Source: Caulifigura coniformis
Lineage (GTDB): Bacteria; Planctomycetota; Planctomycetia; Planctomycetales; Planctomycetaceae
Reading direction: 5' to 3'
Assembly (NCBI RefSeq): GCF_007745175.1
Contig: NZ_CP036271.1
Coordinates: forward strand, 5,902,314-5,966,313
Length of the DNA stretch: 64,000 nucleotides
Part shown: positions 1 to 7,467 of the stretch, piece by piece
How positions within the stretch are numbered: the stretch's first letter is position 1
Layout of the letters: each line of letters starts with the position of its first letter
Translations under genes and position numbers: made by a program
Notes under the pieces: model-generated
The model's input: the letters and a program-made list of their open reading frames with translations, nothing else
What the model was told of the DNA's origin: nothing
Database searches by the model: none

Positions 1-2
1 AG

Positions 3-134
3 GCCCAGGGATTTCAGGAGGCGGTGAACCTGCTGCTGGAGGTTCAGAAGGCGCAGGAAGACGTTCTCAAAAGAACCGAGCAGGAAAAGCAGGACGCCAT
101 TCGCCGATTGCTCGAGCCAGGGAAGAGGAACTGA
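3..134 (+). CDS. C-terminal end of a coiled-coil protein (5' truncated)
   Basis: An open frame enters from the left edge and stops with TGA at 132-134, leaving 43 residues. They are rich in Gln, Glu, Lys and Arg with no proline until the last few residues, the composition of a helical or coiled-coil tail. The next gene on the same strand starts 120 bases later, so this is probably the upstream member of the same operon. The family cannot be named from this fragment. Confidence 0.6.
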   Translation, partial: AQGFQEAVNLLLEVQKAQEDVLKRTEQEKQDAIRRLLEPGKRN

Positions 135-254
135 GCGCTGCGGGAGCGGGTGATGGATTGGAGTCGAGTGGACGTTGGTCTTGTTTGGGGAATTGATTGG
201 GGTATCCTGAGAAGGCCCGGTCGCGGACCGTTTCAGGGCTTCAGGAGCACACCG

Positions 255-2153
255 ATGGGGCGACGTTCGTTCTCAAACGCGTTATGGGTCTGCGCCGTCA
301 GTCTCGCCTGCGGATTCTTGCCTGCGGCGGAGACGGCCACGCCGGTGGCTCCGGGGCCAAGCGCCGTGGGGGTGCGGCAGGAACGCGTCGCCGCGATGAT
401 GCAGGAACTCGACCAGCGTTTCCTGGCGCTGGCGAAGGCTCTCGAGAAAACCGAGCCGGAACGCGCGGAGCGGCTGCTGAAGGCGTTCGAAGAATCGAAG
501 TCGACCCTGATTGAACCGCGGATGCGGCAGATCGTGGCACTGCTCGACGGGGCACAACTCGAGAACGCCGGACACGAAGAGGCGAAGATCCTGGAGGACG
601 TCCGACGTCTCATCTCGATCCTGCTGAAAGAGGCGGATGAGCGGGAGAAGGATCGCGAAGAGATCGAGCGGCTCAAGAAGTGGCACCAGCAGATCACCAT
701 GATGGTGCGCGATGAACAGGCTCAGAAGGCCGAGAGTCGCAAGCTCGACCAGACCAAGGACGCCCTCGACACACTCGCGAAGCAGATCGCCGCCGTTGAG
801 GAATTGCTGAAGCGGGAGAAGGAGCTTCTCCGGCAGACGGTCGTCACGGCTGCCGAGGGAGTGACCGGGCTGACGCAACTGGCCGCAAACCAGGAGCGCA
901 TCCGCCGCGATACGGAGTTTGTGAACTCGGAGATTTCGAAAGCGCGGCAGGCGGCCGAATCGGGAACGGCATCCGCCAAACCGGCTCCCGCTGCGGACCT
1001 CCCACCGGGGCCGGGGCAGAAGCCGTTGGCAGAGGCGGCGAAGCAGCAGAAGTCGGCCGAGGAACATCTCGCCGCGACGCAGGCGAAATCGGCCCGGACC
1101 GCTGAGGAGCAGGCTGTCAAAGAACTCGAGAAAGCTCTCGATGAGTTGAAGAAGGAAGAAGAGCGTCTGAAGTCGCCTCCGCCGGATGCGCTGGACAAGC
1201 TGGCCGAGAAGCAGGAAGCACTCGCGAAGAAAACGGAGTCGCTCAACGACCAGATTGCCAAGGCCGCGCAGGCCGGGAAGCCGGGCGAAGGGGCATGCTC
1301 AGCCTGTTCCAAGTGCCTTGGGGGGGCGTGCGAGTCGATGGCCTCCGCGGCCAGTTCACTGAAGAAGAAGTCGCCGGGGGCGGCGGCCGCCGAACAGAAG
1401 AAGGCGGAAGATCAGCTGAACGAGGCGAAGAAGGAAGTCGAGAAACGCCTTGCCGAACTGGGAGAAAAGCCGGAAGACGAAGCGCTCGAACGCCTGGAGA
1501 CGATCTTCACCGAGATGCTGGCTCGCCAGCAGCCGGTCACGACACAGACTTCCGAGTTCCACCAGGAGCGGCAGGGTGCACAGGGAGAGCTGCGGCGGGC
1601 AGAACGGATCACGATCCGCAGGCTCAGTCAGGAGGAATCGGAACTGGCCGAGATGGCGGGTAAGGCCCTGAAGCTCATCGAAGAGGACGGGACCACGATT
1701 TCGTTTCCGGTGATCGTCTCGGACATGCAGGAAAGCCTGATGCAGATTTCGAACCGGATCGAGAAGCAGGAGACCGGCGAGACGACGCAGACGATGCAGA
1801 AAGAAGTGGAGAAGACGCTGGAGGAATTGATCGAAGCGCTGAAGGTCGCCCGGAAGGGGGGAGGAGGCGGAGGCAAAGGCGGGGGTAACTGCAAGCCGTG
1901 CCTGCTTCCCAATACGGCCGAACTGAAACTGCTTCGTCAGCTGCAGCTGCGCATCAACCGACGCACAGTCGACTTCCAGAATGCCCGGCCCCAGGGGGAC
2001 CTGGATCAGCCGCGGCAGAAGGAGGTTCAGCGGATCGCGGGTTTGCAGAGGAATGTTGCGACGATGGTTCGTGAGATTCTCAGCCGACAGCAGGAGGCCG
2101 CTGGCGGCGGGTTGCAGTTCCCCGGTGTTGAACTTCTCAACCTGACCGAATAG
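255..2153 (+). CDS. exported coiled-coil protein with cysteine cluster
   Basis: The frame is open from 150, but the ATG at 255 is the likely start: AGGAG lies 8 bases upstream and the first 25 residues form a signal peptide (Arg-rich start, hydrophobic core, AAET cleavage region). The 632-aa product is mostly charged heptad-like helix, so an elongated periplasmic or membrane-associated coiled coil is likely. Two special segments interrupt the helices: a CxxCxxCxxxxC cluster (C348, C351, C354, C359), and a Gly-rich stretch followed by CxxC (C546, C549). The cysteines could bind metal or form disulfides; this is inference. The next gene starts 20 bases downstream and carries a similar cluster. 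Related long helical proteins sit near MoxR/Bat genes in planctomycetes (general knowledge). I cannot assign a function. Confidence 0.8.
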   Translation: MGRRSFSNALWVCAVSLACGFLPAAETATPVAPGPSAVGVRQERVAAMMQELDQRFLALAKALEKTEPERAERLLKAFEESKSTLIEPRMRQIVALLDGAQLENAGHEEAKILEDVRRLISILLKEADEREKDREEIERLKKWHQQITMMVRDEQAQKAESRKLDQTKDALDTLAKQIAAVEELLKREKELLRQTVVTAAEGVTGLTQLAANQERIRRDTEFVNSEISKARQAAESGTASAKPAPAADLPPGPGQKPLAEAAKQQKSAEEHLAATQAKSARTAEEQAVKELEKALDELKKEEERLKSPPPDALDKLAEKQEALAKKTESLNDQIAKAAQAGKPGEGACSACSKCLGGACESMASAASSLKKKSPGAAAAEQKKAEDQLNEAKKEVEKRLAELGEKPEDEALERLETIFTEMLARQQPVTTQTSEFHQERQGAQGELRRAERITIRRLSQEESELAEMAGKALKLIEEDGTTISFPVIVSDMQESLMQISNRIEKQETGETTQTMQKEVEKTLEELIEALKVARKGGGGGGKGGGNCKPCLLPNTAELKLLRQLQLRINRRTVDFQNARPQGDLDQPRQKEVQRIAGLQRNVATMVREILSRQQEAAGGGLQFPGVELLNLTE

Positions 2154-2172
2154 GCGTCACGGAGATCAAGAG

Positions 2173-3180
2173 ATGCTCACGTTCCTGATGTGCCTCCTGG
2201 TGGCCCCGGCGCCGGCGAATCGCGTTGTCGCTCCGGACGCGAAGTCCACCGTGATCGAGCGGTTCATCGAGTCACGGCAGGCGGACTCGTCAATCGCCGA
2301 GGAGGTGAAGTCCCGGGCTCTTTCGGCCGCTCGTGAGGCGGCAGGGAATCCCGAGACGCGGCAGGAGGCGATCACGGCGGGACTGAAGATTCTTTCTCCC
2401 GAATTCGAAGCAGGGCTGAAGAAACTGGCCGCTGAAGAAGCCACCGATGCCGGCAAGCTGCTGGCGCCGCTCACGGGGGCTGCGGATCCCTGGCTGGCCG
2501 CCGAGGCGCAGTTGTTCCTGGCGCGGGCGATGATGGTCGAAGGACGCTACGAAGATGCTTTGCCGATCGTGGCGGCGTTCATCGAGACGCATGGCGACAC
2601 CACAGTCCGGCTGGGCGAAGCCTGGTTTCTGAAGGGGAAGCTGGAGGCGGGGGCCCTGAAGCGTGACGAAGCGACGGGCTCTCTCAAGAAGTTTCTGCGG
2701 GACTTTCCCGGTGAGCCGGGACGGATGCAGGGCGAAGCTCGCGCCACGCTTGTCGACCTCGAAGAAGCGGAGTCGGATCTGCTGACCGACATCCACACGA
2801 AGATGAATTTCTCCGAGCGACGATTGTCGCTGGAAGACTCGGGGCGCCGGACGCAGGAGGTGCAGGAGGATGTGGTTGCGCTGCTGGATGAGATGATCGA
2901 GGAACTCGAGAAGAAATGCGGAAACTGCAAAGGCTGCAAGGGGTCGTGCAGCAAGCCGGGTGGTTCGGGCATGGGAGGCTCGGCGCCGGGCATGAGCAGC
3001 GGCAGTTCCCAGGCCTCGCAGATCACCGAGCGCGATGCTCCCCGAACCCCCTGGGTCGACCTGACGGAGCGTCAGAACGACCCCTCGGTCTTCAATGCCG
3101 CCAAGTCGCGCGTGCCGGTCCAGTACCGCGGACTGGTCGAGCAGTACTACCAGAGCTTCGGTGAGACTCAAACGAAATGA
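2173..3180 (+). CDS. exported TPR-like protein with cysteine cluster
   Basis: This 335-aa protein begins with a short hydrophobic signal peptide (MLTFLMCLLVAPAPA). Residues about 60-200 look like TPR-type helical hairpins (LAAEAQLFLARAMMVEGRY and similar). A CxxCxxCxxxC cluster follows (C249, C252, C255, C259), then a Gly/Ser/Met-rich spacer. The C-terminus ends in a motif around VPVQYRGLVEQYYQSFGE, a tail I associate with planctomycete operons that encode long coiled-coil proteins. It starts 20 bases after the preceding gene and its stop overlaps the next start (ATGA at 3177-3180), which indicates translational coupling. The shared Cys cluster suggests that it and its neighbour act together. 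Function unknown. Confidence 0.75.
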   Translation: MLTFLMCLLVAPAPANRVVAPDAKSTVIERFIESRQADSSIAEEVKSRALSAAREAAGNPETRQEAITAGLKILSPEFEAGLKKLAAEEATDAGKLLAPLTGAADPWLAAEAQLFLARAMMVEGRYEDALPIVAAFIETHGDTTVRLGEAWFLKGKLEAGALKRDEATGSLKKFLRDFPGEPGRMQGEARATLVDLEEAESDLLTDIHTKMNFSERRLSLEDSGRRTQEVQEDVVALLDEMIEELEKKCGNCKGCKGSCSKPGGSGMGGSAPGMSSGSSQASQITERDAPRTPWVDLTERQNDPSVFNAAKSRVPVQYRGLVEQYYQSFGETQTK

Positions 3181-4415
3181 TCGGGCGTTCTTCGAGGGAA
3201 ATCGCCCGTTGGGGCCGCGCGATGGTTGTCGCGGCCGCATGCGTGTCCGCCGCGCAGTGGGGCCGGGCGCAGGATGAGCCGACGGCGATGGAGGTCGAGA
3301 CCGTCGTCGGAGAAACCCTGAACAAGGCCGGCCTCGATTCGATCGTGGCGGGCGAGTTCAATTTCGCTGACGGCAGCTCGCTCCCGGTCGATGATGTGCA
3401 TGCGGTCAGGTTCCGTCCTGCGTCGGTGGCCACGCCGAAAGACCAGGGGGCGGTGGCCATTCATCTCGCGGGGGGCGGCCGGCTTCCCGCCCGCAGCGTG
3501 CTGCTGGTCGACGATGCGTGCGATGTGACGCTCCTGAACGGCGAACAGACATCGCTGAAACTCGATGATGTTTCCGCTCTGCAGTGGACGGATTCGGATG
3601 ACACGGTTTGGAAGAACGCCGTGGCGAAGCCGCCTGCGGAGTATGACCTGGTCGTCCTGAAGGCGATGCCGCAGTCGACTTCGATCCGCGCGTTCATCGA
3701 GTCGATCGGTGTCGAGTCGGTTGCGTTCGAATGGGACCGGGAAACTCGAACCGTGGCCCGGACTCAACTGGTCGGAGTCGTCTTTGCCCGGCCAGAGGCG
3801 TTGGAACGGCCGCCGTTGTCCGTTGTGACCCGGGGCGGGGCGGTCATCCCGGTCCGCGAGGCACAGAAGAAGGACGGAGCGGCCTCGTTCCAGTGTACGT
3901 TGCCGTCTGGAAGCATCATCGAGATCCCTCAGTCGGAGATCGTGTCGCTGGCAGTGCGATCCAGTCGCATCCGGTATCTCTCCGAGATGACGCCCGAGAG
4001 TGTCGCCCAGCGTCCGATCGTGTCGCTGCCGCGGGAGTGGAAGGCGGACCGCAATGTCCGCGGCGAGCCGCTGCGAGCGGGGACGGTGGAGTATGAAAAG
4101 GGGATCGGAGTTCAATCCGGGACTTCGCTGACATACGAGTTGGATGGGCCGGCGGAGCAGTTTGCGGCGACGTTGTCGCTCGATCCGCCGCGAAACGTGA
4201 CTGCGGACTGTGAGTTTGTCGTTCTGGCTGACGGACAGGAGCTTGTTCGCAGGTCCCTCAAGAGCGGCGATGCGCCGGAAAGCCTCCGGATTCCGCTGAA
4301 AGGGGCGAAGCGACTGGAGATCCGTGTCGACTACGGATCGAATCTCGACTTCGGCGATCATGCCAACTGGTGCGACGCACATCTCGTCATGGCGCCGACC
4401 GCAGGATTTCAGTGA
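3177..4415 (+). CDS. exported NPCBM-domain protein
   Basis: The 412-aa product has a signal peptide (about residues 1-30, cleavage near AQWGRAQD). After an N-terminal beta-rich region of unclear family, residues about 260-410 match the pattern of an NPCBM/NEW2 domain, the carbohydrate-binding module first seen in GH98 enzymes. Visible signs are the EYEKGIGVQSGTSLTYEL stretch, where the usual form is 'kGi..h..s.i.y.l', the VLADGQELVRR strand, and the terminal DHANWCDAHLVM, the usual 'd.a.WadarLv' ending. No catalytic domain is visible, so a binding or scaffolding role at the cell surface is inferred. It overlaps the upstream gene by 4 bases and the downstream gene by 1 base. Confidence 0.8.
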   Translation: MIGRSSREIARWGRAMVVAAACVSAAQWGRAQDEPTAMEVETVVGETLNKAGLDSIVAGEFNFADGSSLPVDDVHAVRFRPASVATPKDQGAVAIHLAGGGRLPARSVLLVDDACDVTLLNGEQTSLKLDDVSALQWTDSDDTVWKNAVAKPPAEYDLVVLKAMPQSTSIRAFIESIGVESVAFEWDRETRTVARTQLVGVVFARPEALERPPLSVVTRGGAVIPVREAQKKDGAASFQCTLPSGSIIEIPQSEIVSLAVRSSRIRYLSEMTPESVAQRPIVSLPREWKADRNVRGEPLRAGTVEYEKGIGVQSGTSLTYELDGPAEQFAATLSLDPPRNVTADCEFVVLADGQELVRRSLKSGDAPESLRIPLKGAKRLEIRVDYGSNLDFGDHANWCDAHLVMAPTAGFQ

Positions 4416-5386
4416 TGGGAGAGTTGATGACTGGTTGCTCGATCCTGCAAGCCGCCTGTCGGGCCGTGATATGGGGCATCGACCAGTCCGGGCGATGGGC
4501 GATTGTGCTCGTTGTGCTGTGCGTTTCCGGAAGCGGCGCGATCCAGGCCCAGGAGGATCCGGCCGCCAATCCGCGTCCGCGCGGGGCGGTCTATGAGCTC
4601 ACCGTGGAGCCACCGGTCTGGAAGAAACTGTTCGACCTGCCGGACAACTACCGGGGCAATTCCCCGAGGGTCGTCGGGGACGGTCGAAGGCTGGCGTTCG
4701 ATGCCTGGAAGAAGATCGAGGGGGAGACGAATTCCGATTCGGTCGTCTTCATGGTCGATCTGGATGGAAAGAACCTGAAGCAGATCTGTCGCGGAGCCAT
4801 GCCGAGTCCGAACCCTGACGGCAGCCGGATCGCCTGCAGCCGCTACGCAGGGACGTCGGGCGTCTGGATCATGAACACCGAAGGCGGAGACGGCGAACTG
4901 GTCGATGAGAACGGCTGGGGGATCCAGTGGTCGCCCGATGGAGCGTCGGTTGCTTATCGGCGCGGCCGGAATGTGGTGATCCGCACGGTGGCCACGGGCG
5001 AGGAACGGTTGCTCTTTCCTGGAGCAGGAAGCCCGTTCGCCGTGATCTATTGGAACATGAGCTGGTCACCGGACGGCCGGAAGCTTGCGATGATCGCGGC
5101 CTCGGATCCGGGGAAAGACGAGCTTGTGATCGTCGACACACAGGGCGCGGAGTTCGGGTTCGTTCGTCGCGCCGCGGGCAAGTTCGTTCCGAGCCTGAGC
5201 TGGAATGCAGACAAACGGCCGCTGGTCTTTCCGGAGAAGGGATCGCCGTATCGCATGCTGGAGATCGATCCGCTCGGGACGGAGGAGCCGCGACTGATTC
5301 CAGGAATTCCCGCGGACTGCAGGGCAACGAGCGCGAGCTGGTCGCCCGATGGATCGCGGCTGATCGTGATGTGCAATTCGTACTGA
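4415..5386 (+). CDS. exported TolB-like beta-propeller protein, paralogue 1
   Basis: The ATG at 4415 overlaps the previous stop (TGATG); a longer frame upstream would begin inside the previous gene. The 323-aa product has an N-terminal hydrophobic signal or anchor (residues about 25-45, ending near AIQAQ). It then has TolB/WD40-like blades with repeated W-SPDG motifs (for example WGIQWSPDGASVAYRR and NMSWSPDGRKLAMIA). It is the first of three tandem paralogues sharing the core 'SP...IYWNMSWS.D..KLAMIA'. Such propellers usually mediate protein or sugar-polymer contacts in the periplasm. No enzymatic domain is attached. Confidence 0.78.
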   Translation: MGELMTGCSILQAACRAVIWGIDQSGRWAIVLVVLCVSGSGAIQAQEDPAANPRPRGAVYELTVEPPVWKKLFDLPDNYRGNSPRVVGDGRRLAFDAWKKIEGETNSDSVVFMVDLDGKNLKQICRGAMPSPNPDGSRIACSRYAGTSGVWIMNTEGGDGELVDENGWGIQWSPDGASVAYRRGRNVVIRTVATGEERLLFPGAGSPFAVIYWNMSWSPDGRKLAMIAASDPGKDELVIVDTQGAEFGFVRRAAGKFVPSLSWNADKRPLVFPEKGSPYRMLEIDPLGTEEPRLIPGIPADCRATSASWSPDGSRLIVMCNSY

Positions 5387-5452
5387 CCGTCCGGGAGCGC
5401 CGGATCCGGCGAAGAGGTGCGTCGCACTTCAAGATTCTGAATCGAGGCAATC

Positions 5453-6349
5453 ATGCGGTCGGTGGTTGTGCTGGTGTTGCTGTGCATGATGGCGACCCGA
5501 TCGCTGGCCCAGCAGCCGTCTCAGAATGCGCGGCCCGTCAATGCCTTCTACGTTCTCCAGAGCGACGGGGGCGGCTGGAAGAAGTTGTTCGAAGTGCCGG
5601 AGTACTTTCCGTGCAATTCTCCGAGGGTCACCGCGGACGGGTCGCAGATCGCATTTGACGCCTGGAAATCGCGACTTGGAGAGAGTCTTCCCGAGGCGCA
5701 CGTCTTGACGTGCCGCCTGGATGGAACAGACCTGAAAGACCTCGGGCCTGGCGCGATGCCGAGCTGGAGTCGGGACGGAGCGCGAATTGCCTGCTGCCGT
5801 TACAAGGAGCAGCAGGGCGCGTGGCTCATGGATTCTGACGGGACGAATTCCGAACTTCTCGACTCCAGGGGCTGGGGGATCCAATGGTCGCCCGATGGCC
5901 GGTCGGTGGCGTTCACACGGGAACGGAACGAGGTGATCATTCGAGACGTTTCAACGGGTGTCGAGCGGCGCTTGTTCCCCGAAGGTGGATCACCTCATTC
6001 TCGCATTTACTGGAACATGACATGGTCGGCGGATAGTACGAAACTCGCGATGATTGCCGATCTCGAGAACAACATTCGCGAGCTGGCGATCGTGGATGCC
6101 CGTGGCGCCGAATATGGTTTTGAACGCCGGATCGCCGGGCAGTTCAATCCCATGCTTTCGTGGAATTCCGACGGAACGCGACTCATCTTTCCCGAGCGAG
6201 TCGATGGAGTGATCAAGCTGAGCGAAATTCACCCGTTCCGCGCCGATCCCTCGCGGCCCGTCCCCGGAATTCCAGCTGCCCAGCGAGTCGCCAGCGGCTG
6301 CTGGCTTCCGGATGGATCGAAGCTCATTGTCCTGGTGACCGAGCCATGA
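5453..6349 (+). CDS. exported TolB-like beta-propeller protein, paralogue 2
   Basis: A 298-aa product with a clean signal peptide (MRSVVVLVLLCMMATRSLAQ). The rest consists of TolB-like propeller blades, closely similar to the preceding gene across the whole length (shared signatures WGIQWSPDG, IYWNMTWS, GAEYGF.RR.AGQF and LSWNSDGTRLIFPE). It lies 66 bases after paralogue 1, and its stop overlaps the start of paralogue 3 (ATGA at 6346-6349). Tandem duplication is the simplest origin. The role is probably binding rather than catalysis; the ligand is unknown. Confidence 0.78.
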   Translation: MRSVVVLVLLCMMATRSLAQQPSQNARPVNAFYVLQSDGGGWKKLFEVPEYFPCNSPRVTADGSQIAFDAWKSRLGESLPEAHVLTCRLDGTDLKDLGPGAMPSWSRDGARIACCRYKEQQGAWLMDSDGTNSELLDSRGWGIQWSPDGRSVAFTRERNEVIIRDVSTGVERRLFPEGGSPHSRIYWNMTWSADSTKLAMIADLENNIRELAIVDARGAEYGFERRIAGQFNPMLSWNSDGTRLIFPERVDGVIKLSEIHPFRADPSRPVPGIPAAQRVASGCWLPDGSKLIVLVTEP

Positions 6350-7296
6350 GAATCCGAGATCTGACCCGCCCCGTGGCGGCTGTTTCGCTGCGATTCTCGT
6401 ACGGGGGCGCATTTGTCGCCGTTTCGTTCCTTGCGGCGCTGGCCGGGGGGACCGTCCATGGCCAGGGGCTGCCGGTTCTGAAAACGCCGTCTGCAGTGTA
6501 CGAGATCAACGAGGACGGCACGGGCTGGAAGAAGGTCGTTACTCCGGGAGAGTTCAGCCGCATCGGTTCCCTCAGGCCCACTTCCGATGGCGCCCGCCTG
6601 TGCTTTGATGGAGTGAAAGCGGGTGAGGCCTGGAGCGATGCCATGCTTCTGAGCTGCCGCATGGATGGTAGCGATCTGCAGGTACATGGTCACGGAGCGA
6701 TGCCGAATCTCAGTCCGGACGGCAAGCGACTGTCTTACTGCAGCTACGACGACCAGACGGTGCGGATCCGCAACCTGGAAGACCAGACGGAGACGGTGGT
6801 GGAACCGGGCTGGGGCGTCCAGTGGTCGCCGGTGTCGAACCAGATCGCGTATGTCGTTGGAGGCGGATCAGTTGTCGTTCGTGATCTGGAGACCTCGGAG
6901 CGACGGACGCTCTTTCCTGCCGACAGCAGCCCGTACGACTCGGTGTCCTTCAATATGGCGTGGTCGCATGACGGCCGGCAGATCGCCGTCCAGGGACGGC
7001 GGCCCGGCGGAGTCCGCGAGATCGCGGTCGTTGATGCGCAAGGAGCCGAGTTCGGTTTCAGGCCCGTGTCGCCGATGTCCACTGTGAGCAACTTTCTTGC
7101 GTTCCATCCCTCGGGCCGGAAGATTGCGTTCCAGGCGTACCTCAAGGGGACGAAAGGTCCGCAAATCTACGTGGTCGACCTCGACCAGAGGAATGAACCC
7201 CAGCGGTTGGCGGGGCAGCCGGCGGATTTCGACAACGTCGGTGCGGCGTGGGTGGATGGCGGCCGGAAGCTGCTGGTGATCGGGCAGCAGCGCTGA
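6346..7296 (+). CDS. exported TolB-like beta-propeller protein, paralogue 3
   Basis: The start at 6346 is set by an ATGA overlap with the preceding gene; the frame open from 6160 would lie inside that gene. The 316-aa product has a long n-region, a hydrophobic segment (about residues 18-42, ending near TVHGQ) and TolB-like blades. It is the most divergent of the three paralogues: the core reads SFNMAWSHDGRQIAVQG instead of IYWNM.WS.D. It ends the plus-strand run; the next gene has its own promoter at 7383-7411. Confidence 0.77.
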   Translation: MRIRDLTRPVAAVSLRFSYGGAFVAVSFLAALAGGTVHGQGLPVLKTPSAVYEINEDGTGWKKVVTPGEFSRIGSLRPTSDGARLCFDGVKAGEAWSDAMLLSCRMDGSDLQVHGHGAMPNLSPDGKRLSYCSYDDQTVRIRNLEDQTETVVEPGWGVQWSPVSNQIAYVVGGGSVVVRDLETSERRTLFPADSSPYDSVSFNMAWSHDGRQIAVQGRRPGGVREIAVVDAQGAEFGFRPVSPMSTVSNFLAFHPSGRKIAFQAYLKGTKGPQIYVVDLDQRNEPQRLAGQPADFDNVGAAWVDGGRKLLVIGQQR

Positions 7297-7382
7297 ACGG
7301 GGGCAGCCCGGGACTGCGCACGCTCGAGAAGCAAGGTGAGAGACGGGGGCTAGCGTTCCTCAAGGTCGTACCGGGCAGACTT

Positions 7383-7411
7383 TTGCGACCGGCCCGGCCG
7401 CGGGGTATAGT
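7383..7411 (+). promoter_or_regulatory. sigma70-like promoter of the kinase gene
   Basis: TTGCGA (7383-7388) and TATAGT (7406-7411) are separated by exactly 17 bases and lie 57 bases upstream of the kinase ATG. This is the best -35/-10 pair I noticed in the window, and it marks a transcription unit separate from the propeller operon. Confidence 0.55.
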
Positions 7412-7467
7412 GGTGGAAACGACCTGGCGTTGAATCGCCCCGAAACGTACTTTTTTCCCTCCGCCCC

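Noticed and set aside
3168-4382. 404-residue minus-strand frame
   Set aside because: Arg-rich shadow of the NPCBM gene with no start signal or domain.
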